A stretch of DNA of 37,960 nucleotides from Bifidobacterium breve (GTDB lineage Bacteria; Bacteroidota; Bacteroidia; Flavobacteriales; Flavobacteriaceae). The stretch spans positions 1 through 37,960 of the forward strand of contig CALPUN020000002.1 of assembly GCA_943326765.2 (NCBI GenBank), written 5' to 3'. This document shows positions 7,072 to 15,582 of the stretch, piece after piece (the stretch's first letter is position 1; each line of letters starts with the position of its first letter). The position numbers and the translations under genes are program-made. A model generated the notes under the pieces. The model saw nothing but the letters and a program-made list of their open reading frames with translations, had not been told where the DNA came from and made no database searches.

Positions 7072-7506
7072 ATGAATCCATCCTTAAAATATAGTGCGAT
7101 ACTCTCCACATTAATCGTAGTATTTGTGACTTACAATGCACTACTTTACACCTCAGACAAAGCCTACGGCACTATTCATTTATCAAAAAAAGCGCAGCAA
7201 GGCGAAAGTCTTTGGTTGCTAAACAACTGTAATTCCTGTCACCAACTCTATGGTTTGGGAGGTTATCTTGGACCAGATCTTACCAATGAATACTCAAGAA
7301 CACACAATGAAAAATTCCTAAAAGCAATATTCAACAGTGGCATAAAAACCATGCCTCGATTTAATTTCAACGAATCTGAAAGTAATGCTTTGATTCAGTT
7401 TCTGAAAGAAGTTGACCAAACAGGTTACTCCCCTAACCGAGCTACTAAAATAGAATCGAACGGATGGGTAACTCTCAAATATAAAAGCCTTCCCAATGAA
7501 AAATAA
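7072..7506 (+). CDS. NorC-like membrane-anchored cytochrome c
   Basis: A 144-residue protein with an N-terminal membrane anchor (about residues 8-26) and one class I cytochrome c domain. It has the heme motif CNSCH (Cys53, Cys56, His57), followed by QLYGLGGYLGPDLTNEYSR and the probable axial Met in KTMPRFNF. The AQQGESLWLLNNCNSCHQLYG region is very close to NorC, the electron-entry subunit of cytochrome-c-type NO reductase. The ORF track starts at TTG 7027, but that would place the start before the promoter-like element TCTATTTG at 7039-7046. The ATG at 7072 puts the anchor at the N-terminus and is preferred. The stop overlaps the next gene by 11 bases, so it is co-translated with the NorB-like subunit. 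Confidence 0.82.
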   Translation: MNPSLKYSAILSTLIVVFVTYNALLYTSDKAYGTIHLSKKAQQGESLWLLNNCNSCHQLYGLGGYLGPDLTNEYSRTHNEKFLKAIFNSGIKTMPRFNFNESESNALIQFLKEVDQTGYSPNRATKIESNGWVTLKYKSLPNEK

Positions 7507-8830
7507 CCGTTACCCTTTTTATTTTATCGCTGTGGGTTTAGTTTCATTATTACTAGGGATCCTTTGTGGTTTATTAGCTGGTTTGCAATATATCCTCCCT
7601 GATTTTATAAAATCGCTTTTGCCCTTTAATGCGCTAAGGCCGTTACATACTTTGTTTGTCGTTTCCTGGATTTTATTGTCTTCCATTGGCGGAATTTATT
7701 ATTATCTCAACCTCAACTTTATAGAAAAAAAAGTAAATCCAAAACTCATCCCGCTGCATTTTTGGATATTTATTATTACCGGAATAGGAATTAGTAGCTG
7801 TTATCTCTTTGGATATTTTGGCGGAAAAGAATATCTAGAATTTCCGTTCTATTTCTATTTCCCTATAATGTTAGGGTGGATACTGTTTGGAATTGTTTTT
7901 TTTAAAACCACTAGTGCTGCTTTTAAAACTTGGCCAGTATACTATTGGATGTGGGGTACCGGTATTGTATTTATGATATATCATTTCACCGAAGCCCATC
8001 TTTGGTTACTACCTTATTTCAAAGGTCATTTTATTCAAAATATAGCCCTGCAATGGAAAGCAGGTGGTTCGTATGTTGGTTCTTGGAATATGCTGGTTTA
8101 CGGCACTTCCTTATACGTCATTTCAAAGATTAGTAAGGATGATCGTTACGCCAACTCCAAGAAAGCTTTCTTCTTTTATTTTCTAGGGTTGACCAATCTG
8201 ATGTTCGGCTGGGCGCACCATATTTACATTATTCCAACAGCTCCGTGGATAAGATATGTAGCGTATGCCATTAGTATGACCGAATGGATAATACTTTTTT
8301 CCATCTTATACGACTGGAAGAAAAATTTAAGTAAAGAAACAATTACCAACTACCCATTAGCCTATCGGTTTATGAAACTGGCTAATTTTTGGGTGCTCCT
8401 AAACATTGTTTTAGCCCTATTCATTTCTATTCCTTCTATAAATTTATTCACACACGGAACACACATAACCGTAGCACATTCTATGGGAACTACTATAGGG
8501 ATAAACACGTTGATTCTGCTGTCCTCCGTGACTTATATTTTAGAATCGGCAAACCTAATTTCCATTGTAGCAACTAGCAAAATACAATGGAACCTTCGCT
8601 TTTTTAATAGTGCTTTTATGGGATTTTGGATGACCCTATTGGTATTGGGAGCCAAAAAAGGCTATTGGACCTACTTTTGCCAACAAATTTCCTTTGGTGA
8701 ATTTCAGGATTCACTGCACGGAATTTACATTTTGTTTATTTTCTTTGGAATAGGAATGGCAATAGGCTTGTATGAAATTGTTTTTGAATTACTCAAAATC
8801 TTAAAAAATCCGCTAAAAGTCAATCTCTAA
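7496..8830 (+). CDS. Divergent NorB/heme-copper oxidase subunit I-like protein
   Basis: A 444-residue protein with about 12 membrane helices and clear NorB/CcoN features: RPLHTLFVVSW (His51, low-spin heme side), GWAHHIYIIPTAPW (His241-His242, two of the non-heme-metal ligands) and THGTHITVAHSM (His328, the active-site heme ligand). It departs from canonical NorB at catalytic positions. Aligning WVVHLWVEGVW on WKAGGSYVGSW puts Gly190 at the third FeB histidine and Val194 at the FeB glutamate. The HxH pair that binds both hemes reads HSM. So it is either an unusual NO reductase class or a relative with another job. It is co-translated with the NorC-like cytochrome and lies under a possible Crp/Fnr-type site. 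Its end overlaps nrdG tail to tail by 11 bases. Confidence 0.75.
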   Translation: MKNNRYPFYFIAVGLVSLLLGILCGLLAGLQYILPDFIKSLLPFNALRPLHTLFVVSWILLSSIGGIYYYLNLNFIEKKVNPKLIPLHFWIFIITGIGISSCYLFGYFGGKEYLEFPFYFYFPIMLGWILFGIVFFKTTSAAFKTWPVYYWMWGTGIVFMIYHFTEAHLWLLPYFKGHFIQNIALQWKAGGSYVGSWNMLVYGTSLYVISKISKDDRYANSKKAFFFYFLGLTNLMFGWAHHIYIIPTAPWIRYVAYAISMTEWIILFSILYDWKKNLSKETITNYPLAYRFMKLANFWVLLNIVLALFISIPSINLFTHGTHITVAHSMGTTIGINTLILLSSVTYILESANLISIVATSKIQWNLRFFNSAFMGFWMTLLVLGAKKGYWTYFCQQISFGEFQDSLHGIYILFIFFGIGMAIGLYEIVFELLKILKNPLKVNL

Positions 8831-9491
8831 TAACCACATTGATATTAGGGTAAGTTTTAATTTGATTCGTTTTGATTTTGATGGAAGGAGGCAAGTCGGC
8901 TAAAGTTTCCACATCATTTCTAAAATGTTGTAAATAATAATTTCCCGAATAGTGTTGGGTATCAAGATAAGCGATCATTTCATGGAGTTCTTCCACAGAA
9001 ATCAACTCGGAATGAAACGTGGTTCTGATTTCAAAAGGAATAGCACTCTTTTGAAGTATTTGCAAGGATTGTTCAAACGACAGAAATCGATCCGATTGGG
9101 TAATGTACTGGAACCGATTCTTTGTTGCTTTAAAATCTAAGGCAACGTAATCTATTAAATGCTCTGTAACCAATTGTTTTAAAACATCGGGGCGAGAACC
9201 ATTGGTATCTACTTTAACCAAAAATCCCATCGCTTTTACAGCTCTAATCTGCTCAATACTATTTTTATGAATCAAACATTCGCCACCGCTGAAAACCACC
9301 GCATCCAACAAACCTTTTCTAGATTGTAAAAAAGAAATTGCTTTAGGAAAAGTTACGAGACCCTTTCCTAAAACAATTTCCGGATTATAACAGTACAAGC
9401 ACCTCATATTGCAACCGGCATACCAAAAAATACAAGCCGATGTATTGGGATAATCCAACAACGTAAATGGGGTTATACTGTAAATGGACAT
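8820..9491 (-). CDS. nrdG: Anaerobic ribonucleotide reductase activating protein (radical SAM)
   Basis: A 223-residue radical SAM enzyme that installs the glycyl radical on NrdD using S-adenosylmethionine and a 4Fe-4S cluster. The cluster motif CNMRCLYC (Cys27, Cys31, Cys34) is preceded by SITPFTLLDYPNTSACIFWYAGC, typical of the NrdG-like branch, and FSGGEC (SAM-binding GGE) follows. It begins two bases after the stop of the separate glycyl-radical domain gene and is the last gene of the ric-nrdD operon. Its substrate glycine appears to sit on that small upstream protein, which makes the protein-protein recognition unusual. Its last codons overlap those of the convergent NorB-like gene, leaving no room for a terminator. 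Confidence 0.9.
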   Translation of the reverse strand: MSIYSITPFTLLDYPNTSACIFWYAGCNMRCLYCYNPEIVLGKGLVTFPKAISFLQSRKGLLDAVVFSGGECLIHKNSIEQIRAVKAMGFLVKVDTNGSRPDVLKQLVTEHLIDYVALDFKATKNRFQYITQSDRFLSFEQSLQILQKSAIPFEIRTTFHSELISVEELHEMIAYLDTQHYSGNYYLQHFRNDVETLADLPPSIKIKTNQIKTYPNINVVIRD

Positions 9492-9493
9492 GC

Positions 9494-9649
9494 TTAATCT
9501 TTACATTCCTGAAAATGGATTCGCTGCTTATGCTCCCCTTTTTTTCCGATATTAAAACTTTCTACCGGTCGATGATAGCCCATAACCCGAGTATAAACCA
9601 AACACTTTGTTCTCAAATGCAGGTTTTGCTCTAAAATTTCGTTAGTCAT
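9494..9649 (-). CDS. Separate glycyl-radical domain of anaerobic ribonucleotide reductase
   Basis: A 51-residue ORF too short for the track. From the ATG at 9649 it reads MTNEILEQNLHLRTKC, then LVYTRVMGYHRP, and ends in QECKD. RVMGY is the class III ribonucleotide reductase radical site, with Gly24 as the expected radical carrier; RTKC...GKKGEHKQR matches the normal extreme C-terminus of NrdD. The long NrdD ORF upstream stops after its CPKC zinc motif and lacks this segment. The ATG overlaps the nrdD stop (ATGACTAA), one base out of frame, and its own stop is two bases before nrdG, so all three are translationally coupled. It may work as a separate subunit, like a permanent version of the YfiD/GrcA spare part of pyruvate formate-lyase, or be joined to NrdD by +1 frameshifting. 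A sequencing indel is the dull alternative. Confidence 0.85.
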   Translation of the reverse strand: MTNEILEQNLHLRTKCLVYTRVMGYHRPVESFNIGKKGEHKQRIHFQECKD

Positions 9650-11756
9650 TGTTTTCATATTTAGTTTGTTTTTGGATCTCTAATATCGCTTCATCACATT
9701 TCGGACAATAATCATGCTCGCCATTCAAATAACCATGAACAGGACAAACACTAAACACTGGTGTTACGGTGATATAAGGCAATTTAAATTTGGATACAAC
9801 CGTTTTGACAAAGTTTTTACAAGCTTCTGGTGAGCTGATACGCTCGTTCATATACAAATGCAGTACGGTGCCTCCTGTATATTTGCATTGTAATTCATCC
9901 TGCATCAATAAAGCTTCAAATGGATCTTGTGTAAAATCGACTGGAATTTGGGAACTGTTGGTATAGTAAATATTTTCACCCAATCCCGCCTGAAGAATAT
10001 TGGGATATCTTTTCTTATCTTCCTTAGCAAACCGATAGGTAGTACCCTCGGCAGGTGTTGCTTCTAGATTATAGAGATTTCCCGTTTCTTCTTGAAATTC
10101 TTTCATTCTATTTCTAATATAATCCAAAATCTCCGTACAAAATTCATGGCCAAATAACGATGTAATATCTACTTTGTCATTGGTGAAATTCCGCACCATT
10201 TCGTTCATTCCGTTTACACCAATGGTGGAAAAATGATTCCTAAAATGCGGCAGATAGCGTTTCGTATAAGGGTATAATCCTCGGTCATACATCTCCTGGA
10301 TAAATTTTCGTTTCTTTTCGAGCGTTGATTTTGCCAATAGCATCAATTTATCCAATTGTTGGTATAAACCTTCTTCGTCCCTATCATATAGATACCCTAA
10401 TCGTGCCATATTGATGGTAACCACTCCAATACTGCCTGTCATTTCGGCACTACCAAAAAGGCCATTGCCTCTTTTTAATAATTCTCTCAAATCAAGTTGT
10501 AAGCGACAACACATACTGCGAACGGCGTTGGGTTTATAAGCATTCGGATTTTCCACTTTATCTCCATTACCATCCAGTATGTATTGACTTCCTATAAAAT
10601 TCTGAAAATAAGAGGAACCGATTTTGGCTGTATTTTCAAAAAGCAATTCGGTATTTTCTCCATTCCAATCAAAATCTTCGGTAATATTTACTGTTGGTAT
10701 TGGGAACGTAAAGGGTTGTCCATTGGCATCTCCTTCGGTCATTACCGTATAATATGCTTTATTAATCAGATTCATTTCGGTCTGAAAATGCTCATAACGC
10801 ATATCCAGTAACGATGTCACTCCTCTTACTTTGGCACGTTCCACCATATCTTCATCAGTTATTTTATCAAAAAGATGAAGGTCATTTTTAGTCGGTATTT
10901 GTTCTTTCAAATCAGACGGAACGACCCAGTCCAAGGTAATATTGGTAAAAGGCGATTGCCCCCAACGTGCCGGAACATTCAGATTGTATACAAAACTGCG
11001 AATCGCTTTTAGCACTTCATCAAAAGACAAATTATCTTTAAAAACATAAGGAGCCAAATAAGTGTCGAAAGAACTAAAAGCTTGCGCTCCAGCCCATTCA
11101 CTTTGCAGTATCCCCAGAAAGTTAGCCATTTGTCCCAAAGCTTCTCTGAAATGAGAAGGAGACTTGCTTTCAACTCTGCCTCTCACACCATTAAAACCAT
11201 CATTCAGTAGTACTCGTAAACTCCATCCTGCACAATAACCCGTCAGACAATCCAAGTCATGAATATGAAGATCACCGTTACGATGGGCGTAGCCTTCTTC
11301 TTTAGAATACACTTTATCTAACCAATAATTGGCAATAATCTTTCCGGCTACATTATTCACCAAACCGGCATTAGAGTAGGACGTATTAGCATTGGCATTG
11401 ATACGCCAATCGGTTTGCGAGATATATTCTTCTATAGTTTGAGAGCTGTCAACGTAGGTGGTATCATCATTCAATCCTTGAATATGTTCACGCTGCAACT
11501 TTCGCGTATGCCGATACAGCATAAAGGAACGCATGACCGTAAAATACTCATTTTCAAAAAGTTGTTTTTCAATGATATCCTGAATTTCTTCTACTGCCCA
11601 AGTTTCCTTGGAAGTAATCGTGGCAATAACTTTTTCAAAAACAAGCCTGTCAAAGGGTACGGTTACGCTTTGAAAACTCTTGACTATAGCATCTTTTATT
11701 TTATAACTTTTAAAAGGTTTATAATCACCATTTCTTTTGATAACATATTTTTCCAT
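9642..11756 (-). CDS. nrdD: Class III (anaerobic) ribonucleoside-triphosphate reductase, large part
   Basis: A 704-residue protein with an N-terminal ATP cone (YVIKRNGDYKPFKSYKIKDAI, residues 1-95) and the ten-stranded glycyl-radical-enzyme barrel. Thiyl or redox cysteine candidates lie in GYCAGW and SMCCRLQLD. The C-terminal zinc region has VCPVHGYL and YCPKCDE. It reduces ribonucleoside triphosphates without oxygen. The polypeptide ends at ...TKYENND without any RVxGY radical loop; that loop is encoded by the next, overlapping small gene. The track start is a TTG at 11765; the ATG at 11756 fits the family start (MEKYVIKRNG) and lies 11 bases after the ric stop. It is expressed with ric from the Crp/Fnr-type promoter region at 12545-12592. 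Confidence 0.93.
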   Translation of the reverse strand: MEKYVIKRNGDYKPFKSYKIKDAIVKSFQSVTVPFDRLVFEKVIATITSKETWAVEEIQDIIEKQLFENEYFTVMRSFMLYRHTRKLQREHIQGLNDDTTYVDSSQTIEEYISQTDWRINANANTSYSNAGLVNNVAGKIIANYWLDKVYSKEEGYAHRNGDLHIHDLDCLTGYCAGWSLRVLLNDGFNGVRGRVESKSPSHFREALGQMANFLGILQSEWAGAQAFSSFDTYLAPYVFKDNLSFDEVLKAIRSFVYNLNVPARWGQSPFTNITLDWVVPSDLKEQIPTKNDLHLFDKITDEDMVERAKVRGVTSLLDMRYEHFQTEMNLINKAYYTVMTEGDANGQPFTFPIPTVNITEDFDWNGENTELLFENTAKIGSSYFQNFIGSQYILDGNGDKVENPNAYKPNAVRSMCCRLQLDLRELLKRGNGLFGSAEMTGSIGVVTINMARLGYLYDRDEEGLYQQLDKLMLLAKSTLEKKRKFIQEMYDRGLYPYTKRYLPHFRNHFSTIGVNGMNEMVRNFTNDKVDITSLFGHEFCTEILDYIRNRMKEFQEETGNLYNLEATPAEGTTYRFAKEDKKRYPNILQAGLGENIYYTNSSQIPVDFTQDPFEALLMQDELQCKYTGGTVLHLYMNERISSPEACKNFVKTVVSKFKLPYITVTPVFSVCPVHGYLNGEHDYCPKCDEAILEIQKQTKYENND

Positions 11757-11767
11757 GAACAACAATT

Positions 11768-12520
11768 TTAATGTAATGAATCTACTAGTTTGTCTAAAAT
11801 GGTAAATTGTTGCTCTAGTTCATGTGCTCCCGGAAAAAGGATATTGTTTTCTAGATGAATGTGTTTGTGTAAATCTGCTTCAAACTCTTTGAGCATGGCA
11901 AAAGTTACTTTATACGTTTCACAAGCGTCGGTTGGTGGGGTATAGTTATGGGTCAACTCAGCTATCTTAGCAAATCGTTCTCCTTCTATACTATGCTCAT
12001 TCCGCATCATGGCAATCGGGTTATCTATGGTTCCAAAATGAGGAACCGCGATAGCTTGATTTGTTCTTTGGGCAATTACCATCTTTTTAATAAACGGAAA
12101 CAATATCAATTCTTCCTTTTTCATATGCTTGGCCAATTCTCCTGCTCCAGCAATAAATAGTTTATTAATCTCCAAAAGCTCCGGATGTCTGCCTCCGTGC
12201 ACTTTACCAAGTTTGTCCAAAAACATATAGAGCACTGACGATTTTTCCTCTACATACCGATGGTGTTTTTTTTCGATATAATCCACTAATAAATCAAGTG
12301 ACCAGGATTTAAAATCTATAGTTTGATCATTTGCCGTATTTAGAATAGCATTAATTTCTTTTTCTAACACTGCAGAACTAATCGCTTTCTTTTCACAGGC
12401 TTCTACTAAAGTTCGGTTGCCTTTACAACAAAAGTCGATTCCATATTTTGAAAATAATGCGGCTGTCCTGAAATCATTTGCTACGTAGTCGCCTATTGTC
12501 TTTTTATTTATTGTTTCCAT
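11768..12520 (-). CDS. ric: Di-iron protein for repair of iron-sulfur centres (Ric/ScdA/YtfE)
   Basis: A 250-residue protein with the N-terminal ScdA domain (TIGDYVANDF...GIDFCCKGNRTL, Cys31-Cys32) and a C-terminal hemerythrin-like four-helix bundle. The bundle supplies the di-iron ligands from motifs such as KKHHRYVEE, HGGRHPELLE, HMKKEELILFPF, MRNEHSIE and HIHLENNILFPGA. In other bacteria this protein restores Fe-S clusters damaged by NO or peroxide and is induced by NO-responsive regulators. It is first in the operon ric-nrdD-glycyl domain-nrdG, behind a perfect 20-bp palindrome. Protecting the Fe-S cluster of NrdG or NadA next door would fit (inference). Confidence 0.92.
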   Translation of the reverse strand: METINKKTIGDYVANDFRTAALFSKYGIDFCCKGNRTLVEACEKKAISSAVLEKEINAILNTANDQTIDFKSWSLDLLVDYIEKKHHRYVEEKSSVLYMFLDKLGKVHGGRHPELLEINKLFIAGAGELAKHMKKEELILFPFIKKMVIAQRTNQAIAVPHFGTIDNPIAMMRNEHSIEGERFAKIAELTHNYTPPTDACETYKVTFAMLKEFEADLHKHIHLENNILFPGAHELEQQFTILDKLVDSLH

Positions 12521-12544
12521 TTTTATATGTATTTTAATTTACTT

Positions 12545-12552
12545 CAATATTA
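12545..12552 (-). promoter_or_regulatory. Probable -7 element for the ric-nrd operon
   Basis: The minus strand reads TAATATTG, one mismatch from TAnnTTTG. It lies 25 bases before the ric ATG and 30.5 bases from the centre of the palindrome at 12576-12589. Confidence 0.4.
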
Positions 12553-12572
12553 CATACTTAAGAGGTTTGCCC

Positions 12573-12592
12573 TATATGATTTAAATCATATA
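12573..12592. promoter_or_regulatory. Perfect Crp/Fnr-type operator before ric-nrdD
   Basis: TATATGATTTAAATCATATA is a perfect 20-bp palindrome whose core, ATGATTTAAATCAT, is identical to the site before the nos operon. It sits about 62 bases before ric and 100 bases before nadA, in the divergent region. Its spacing to the ric -7 element fits activation of ric-nrd; a role for nadA is less likely. Confidence 0.72.
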
Positions 12593-12648
12593 AAAACTTA
12601 GTTTTCAGTAGTTATTTTGCAAGGAAATTAATAGTGTCTTTCACTTTT

Positions 12649-12656
12649 TATTTTTG
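12649..12656 (+). promoter_or_regulatory. -7 element for nadA
   Basis: TATTTTTG matches TAnnTTTG fully, 27 bases before the nadA ATG at 12683. No TTG at the ideal -33 spacing is evident; the nearest is at 12617-12619. Confidence 0.5.
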
Positions 12657-12682
12657 CCCATTTACTCCTAAAAATCAAAACG

Positions 12683-13615
12683 ATGCAAGCCCTTAAAGAA
12701 AAAATATTGGCACTGAAAAAAGTCAAAAATGCTATGATTTTGGCACATTTTTATCAGGAACCCGATATACAGGAAATAGCCGATTATGTGGGGGATAGTT
12801 TGGGGCTATCTCAGCAAGCCGCCAAAGCAAATGCCGCTATCATTTTGTTTGCTGGTGTACATTTCATGGCAGAAACAGCTAAAATTCTGAATCCAAGCAA
12901 AAAAGTAATACTTCCTGATTTAGCTGCGGGTTGCTCACTAGCAGAATCCTGTCCTCCAGAAATTTTTAAAAAATTTATTGAAGCACACCCAGATCATATA
13001 GTAATAACTTATGTGAATTGCTCGGCTGAGATTAAAGCTATGAGTCACTTGGTTTGTACTTCTTCCAATGCAGTTAAAATAGTGTCTTCCGTGCCAAAAA
13101 ACATTCCGATAATTTTTGCGCCCGATAAAAACCTAGGGCGTTATATTGAACAAGAAACGGGAAGAAAAATGGTACTCTGGGATGGCTCTTGTGTAGTGCA
13201 CGAAGCCTTTTCTTTAGACAAGCTAATTGCGCTCCATAAAAAATACCCAAACGCCAAAATCATTGCACATCCAGAATCAGAAGCACCTATCTTAGAAACT
13301 GCTACTTATATTGGTTCCACATCCGGTATGATTGATTTTGTAAAAAACAATCCCGCTAATGAGTTTATTGTAGCGACCGAAGCAGGTATACTTTATAAAA
13401 TGCAACAAGAAGTTCCCGATAAACTATTGATACCGGCACCATCCGTTGAAAATAACACTTGTGCCTGTAGTGAATGTGGCTTTATGAAAATGAATACACT
13501 ACAGAAAGTATACGATTGTTTACTAAATGAAAAACCCGAAATCAAAGTCTCAAAAGAAATTAGAAAAAAAGCCTTACTCCCTATTGAACGCATGCTTGAA
13601 TTATCACACTACTGA
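12683..13615 (+). CDS. nadA: Quinolinate synthase
   Basis: A 310-residue enzyme that condenses iminoaspartate with dihydroxyacetone phosphate to quinolinate in NAD synthesis. Visible features are [23 protein letters not shown] at the start, the three cysteines expected to hold the 4Fe-4S cluster (in the [17 protein letters not shown] and CACSECGFM regions), [11 protein letters not shown] and AHPESEAP. Length and motifs are normal. Its TGA shares a base with the nadB ATG, so the two are co-translated. It lies divergently from the ric-nrd operon. Its cluster is oxygen- and NO-sensitive, so a place among anaerobic and repair genes is sensible, though nadAB is found in many contexts. Confidence 0.95.
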   Translation: MQALKEKILALKKVKNAMILAHFYQEPDIQEIADYVGDSLGLSQQAAKANAAIILFAGVHFMAETAKILNPSKKVILPDLAAGCSLAESCPPEIFKKFIEAHPDHIVITYVNCSAEIKAMSHLVCTSSNAVKIVSSVPKNIPIIFAPDKNLGRYIEQETGRKMVLWDGSCVVHEAFSLDKLIALHKKYPNAKIIAHPESEAPILETATYIGSTSGMIDFVKNNPANEFIVATEAGILYKMQQEVPDKLLIPAPSVENNTCACSECGFMKMNTLQKVYDCLLNEKPEIKVSKEIRKKALLPIERMLELSHY

Positions 13616-15144
13616 TGCCTACCCATTATTTAATCATTGGCTCGGGAATAGCCGGACTTACTTTTGCCCTGAAAATTGCAGAAAAATTTCCGGAAAGGTC
13701 TGTTGCCATAGTTACAAAATCGGCAGCAGAAGAATCAAATACCAAATATGCCCAAGGCGGAATTGCCGTGGTGCAAAACCATCAGGGGGATACTTTTCAA
13801 AAACATATCGAAGATACGCTTATTTGTGGAGACGGATTATGCGATAAAGCGGTGGTTGAAATGGTAATTGCGGAAGGACCTAAACGCTTACAGGAACTGA
13901 TCGATTGGGGAGCACATTTTGATATCACTGCTGATGGAAACCTTGATGTTGGTCGAGAAGGCGGCCATTCAAAAAACCGTGTGGTGCACCATAAAGACCA
14001 AACCGGTTATGAAATTGAACGAGCCATTTTACTTCAGGTTAGGAAAATGAGCAATATTACGTTGTATGATTTTCATTTTGCATTAGAATTAATAACGCTG
14101 AACAATAAATGTCTTGGGGCTTATGTTCTTGAAGAACAAACCAACAAAATAGTACCCTTTAAATCAAACTTCACAGTACTGGCCACGGGTGGTATTGGGC
14201 AACTTTACGGTCACACTACCAATCCGGCTATAGCTACCGGTGATGGAATTGCGATGGCCAATAGAGCTGATGCTTGTATTAAAGACATCGAATTTATTCA
14301 GTTTCATCCCACTGCTTTATACAATAAAAGTTTAAGTACTACTTTTTTAATTTCGGAGGCCGTTCGTGGTTTTGGTGCTTGCTTAAGAACCAAAGATGGT
14401 CGTCAATTTATGCAAGAGTATGATGCAAGAGGTGATTTGGCCTCCAGAGATATCGTGTCTCAAAGTATAGCAACCGAATTGAAAAAATCGGGCGAAACTT
14501 GTGTTTACTTGGACGGTACTCATTTAAACATCACCGCATTTAGGGAACACTTTCCTATGATTTATAACAATTGTAAACTCTTGAATATTGACATTAAAAA
14601 AGATTGGATTCCGGTGATTCCGGCACAACATTATTTGTGTGGTGGCATTTCGGTGGATATTCATGGGCAAACTTCTATAGAAAACTTATATGCCTGTGGT
14701 GAATGCTCCCGAACTGGATTGCACGGCGCAAATCGTTTGGCTTCCAATTCGTTATTAGAAGCTTTAGTTTATGCAGATAACATTTACCAGTTCCTTGTTG
14801 ATGCGCCCATAAACAATTCAGAAACAAACCTTACGATTTCGGAATGGAAATCCAATTGCGGTTCGTTAATAAACATTGATCTTTTGATGAAAATAAAATC
14901 CGAATTACAATTGTTAATGCAAAGAAATGCGGGAATAGTCAGAAATGACACTGATTTGTTACAAGCACAAATGCAACTTGAAAATTGGAAAAATCAAATT
15001 GCTAGTTTGGAAAAACAGCACCAAATCAATAAAGAGTTTTATGAATTAAAAAACATGATAACCATTGGTATTCTCATCGTAGAAGAATCTATTCAAAGAA
15101 AAGAAAATCGGGGTGGATTTGTAAAAGAGTCACCCTTTTTATAG
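13615..15144 (+). CDS. nadB: L-aspartate oxidase
   Basis: A 509-residue flavoprotein that oxidises aspartate to iminoaspartate for NadA. The N-terminus has the FAD dinucleotide fold (YLIIGSGIAGLTFALKIA). Further on are YAQGGIAVV, GREGGHSKNRVVHHKD, the active-site region EFIQFHPTAL, and YLCGGISVD...GLHGANRLASNSLLEALVYA, all typical of the fumarate reductase/aspartate oxidase family. The start overlaps the nadA stop. The C-terminal helical domain is present and the length is normal. Anaerobically it can use fumarate as acceptor in other bacteria. The last codons overlap the end of the convergent CopD-like gene by six bases. Confidence 0.95.
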   Translation: MPTHYLIIGSGIAGLTFALKIAEKFPERSVAIVTKSAAEESNTKYAQGGIAVVQNHQGDTFQKHIEDTLICGDGLCDKAVVEMVIAEGPKRLQELIDWGAHFDITADGNLDVGREGGHSKNRVVHHKDQTGYEIERAILLQVRKMSNITLYDFHFALELITLNNKCLGAYVLEEQTNKIVPFKSNFTVLATGGIGQLYGHTTNPAIATGDGIAMANRADACIKDIEFIQFHPTALYNKSLSTTFLISEAVRGFGACLRTKDGRQFMQEYDARGDLASRDIVSQSIATELKKSGETCVYLDGTHLNITAFREHFPMIYNNCKLLNIDIKKDWIPVIPAQHYLCGGISVDIHGQTSIENLYACGECSRTGLHGANRLASNSLLEALVYADNIYQFLVDAPINNSETNLTISEWKSNCGSLINIDLLMKIKSELQLLMQRNAGIVRNDTDLLQAQMQLENWKNQIASLEKQHQINKEFYELKNMITIGILIVEESIQRKENRGGFVKESPFL

Positions 15145-15582
15145 GCCTCCAATTCTGACTAAACTTCCGAGAACCAACATGACTACACCAATTAGAGTTA
15201 CTACTATAATTTGAAAAGCTGCTTTAGGAAGGTTTTTTGAAGTAAGTTTCGGAATTAAAAACAACTGTGCATTAACTGCTAATGCTACGGTAAAAAATAA
15301 CAAAATCAATTTGAGAGCAACTACTTTTTCAATACCATTAGAAAACGAAAACCATTTGGCAAACGGCACACCATAATCATAAGCCATTAATAGGCCTGTT
15401 AGTATGGAGATAATCAGGGCTGGCATTCCAATTGGTTCGAATTTATTTTTGAAGTTTCGGATAATCGACACGTCTTTTGTTTTAATAGCTTCAGGTAAAA
15501 ATCTGATCGACAGAAATAAATGTCCTCCAACCCATATACTGGCTGCTACTAAATGTAAAATCAAAAGAATAGGATGGTACAT
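15139..15582 (-). CDS. CopD-like four-helix membrane protein
   Basis: A 147-residue protein with four predicted membrane helices. Helix 1 carries ILHLVAASIWVGGHLFL, with His9 and His21 in the pattern of the CopD/copper resistance D domain and of related heme-binding membrane proteins. It starts on the last base of the globin stop codon and is the final gene of the nos operon. The context, copper-dependent N2O reduction with copper chaperones, favours copper handling or a membrane heme role, but the fold assignment rests mainly on helix 1. It ends six bases inside nadB on the other strand. Confidence 0.65.
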   Translation of the reverse strand: MYHPILLILHLVAASIWVGGHLFLSIRFLPEAIKTKDVSIIRNFKNKFEPIGMPALIISILTGLLMAYDYGVPFAKWFSFSNGIEKVVALKLILLFFTVALAVNAQLFLIPKLTSKNLPKAAFQIIVVTLIGVVMLVLGSLVRIGGL

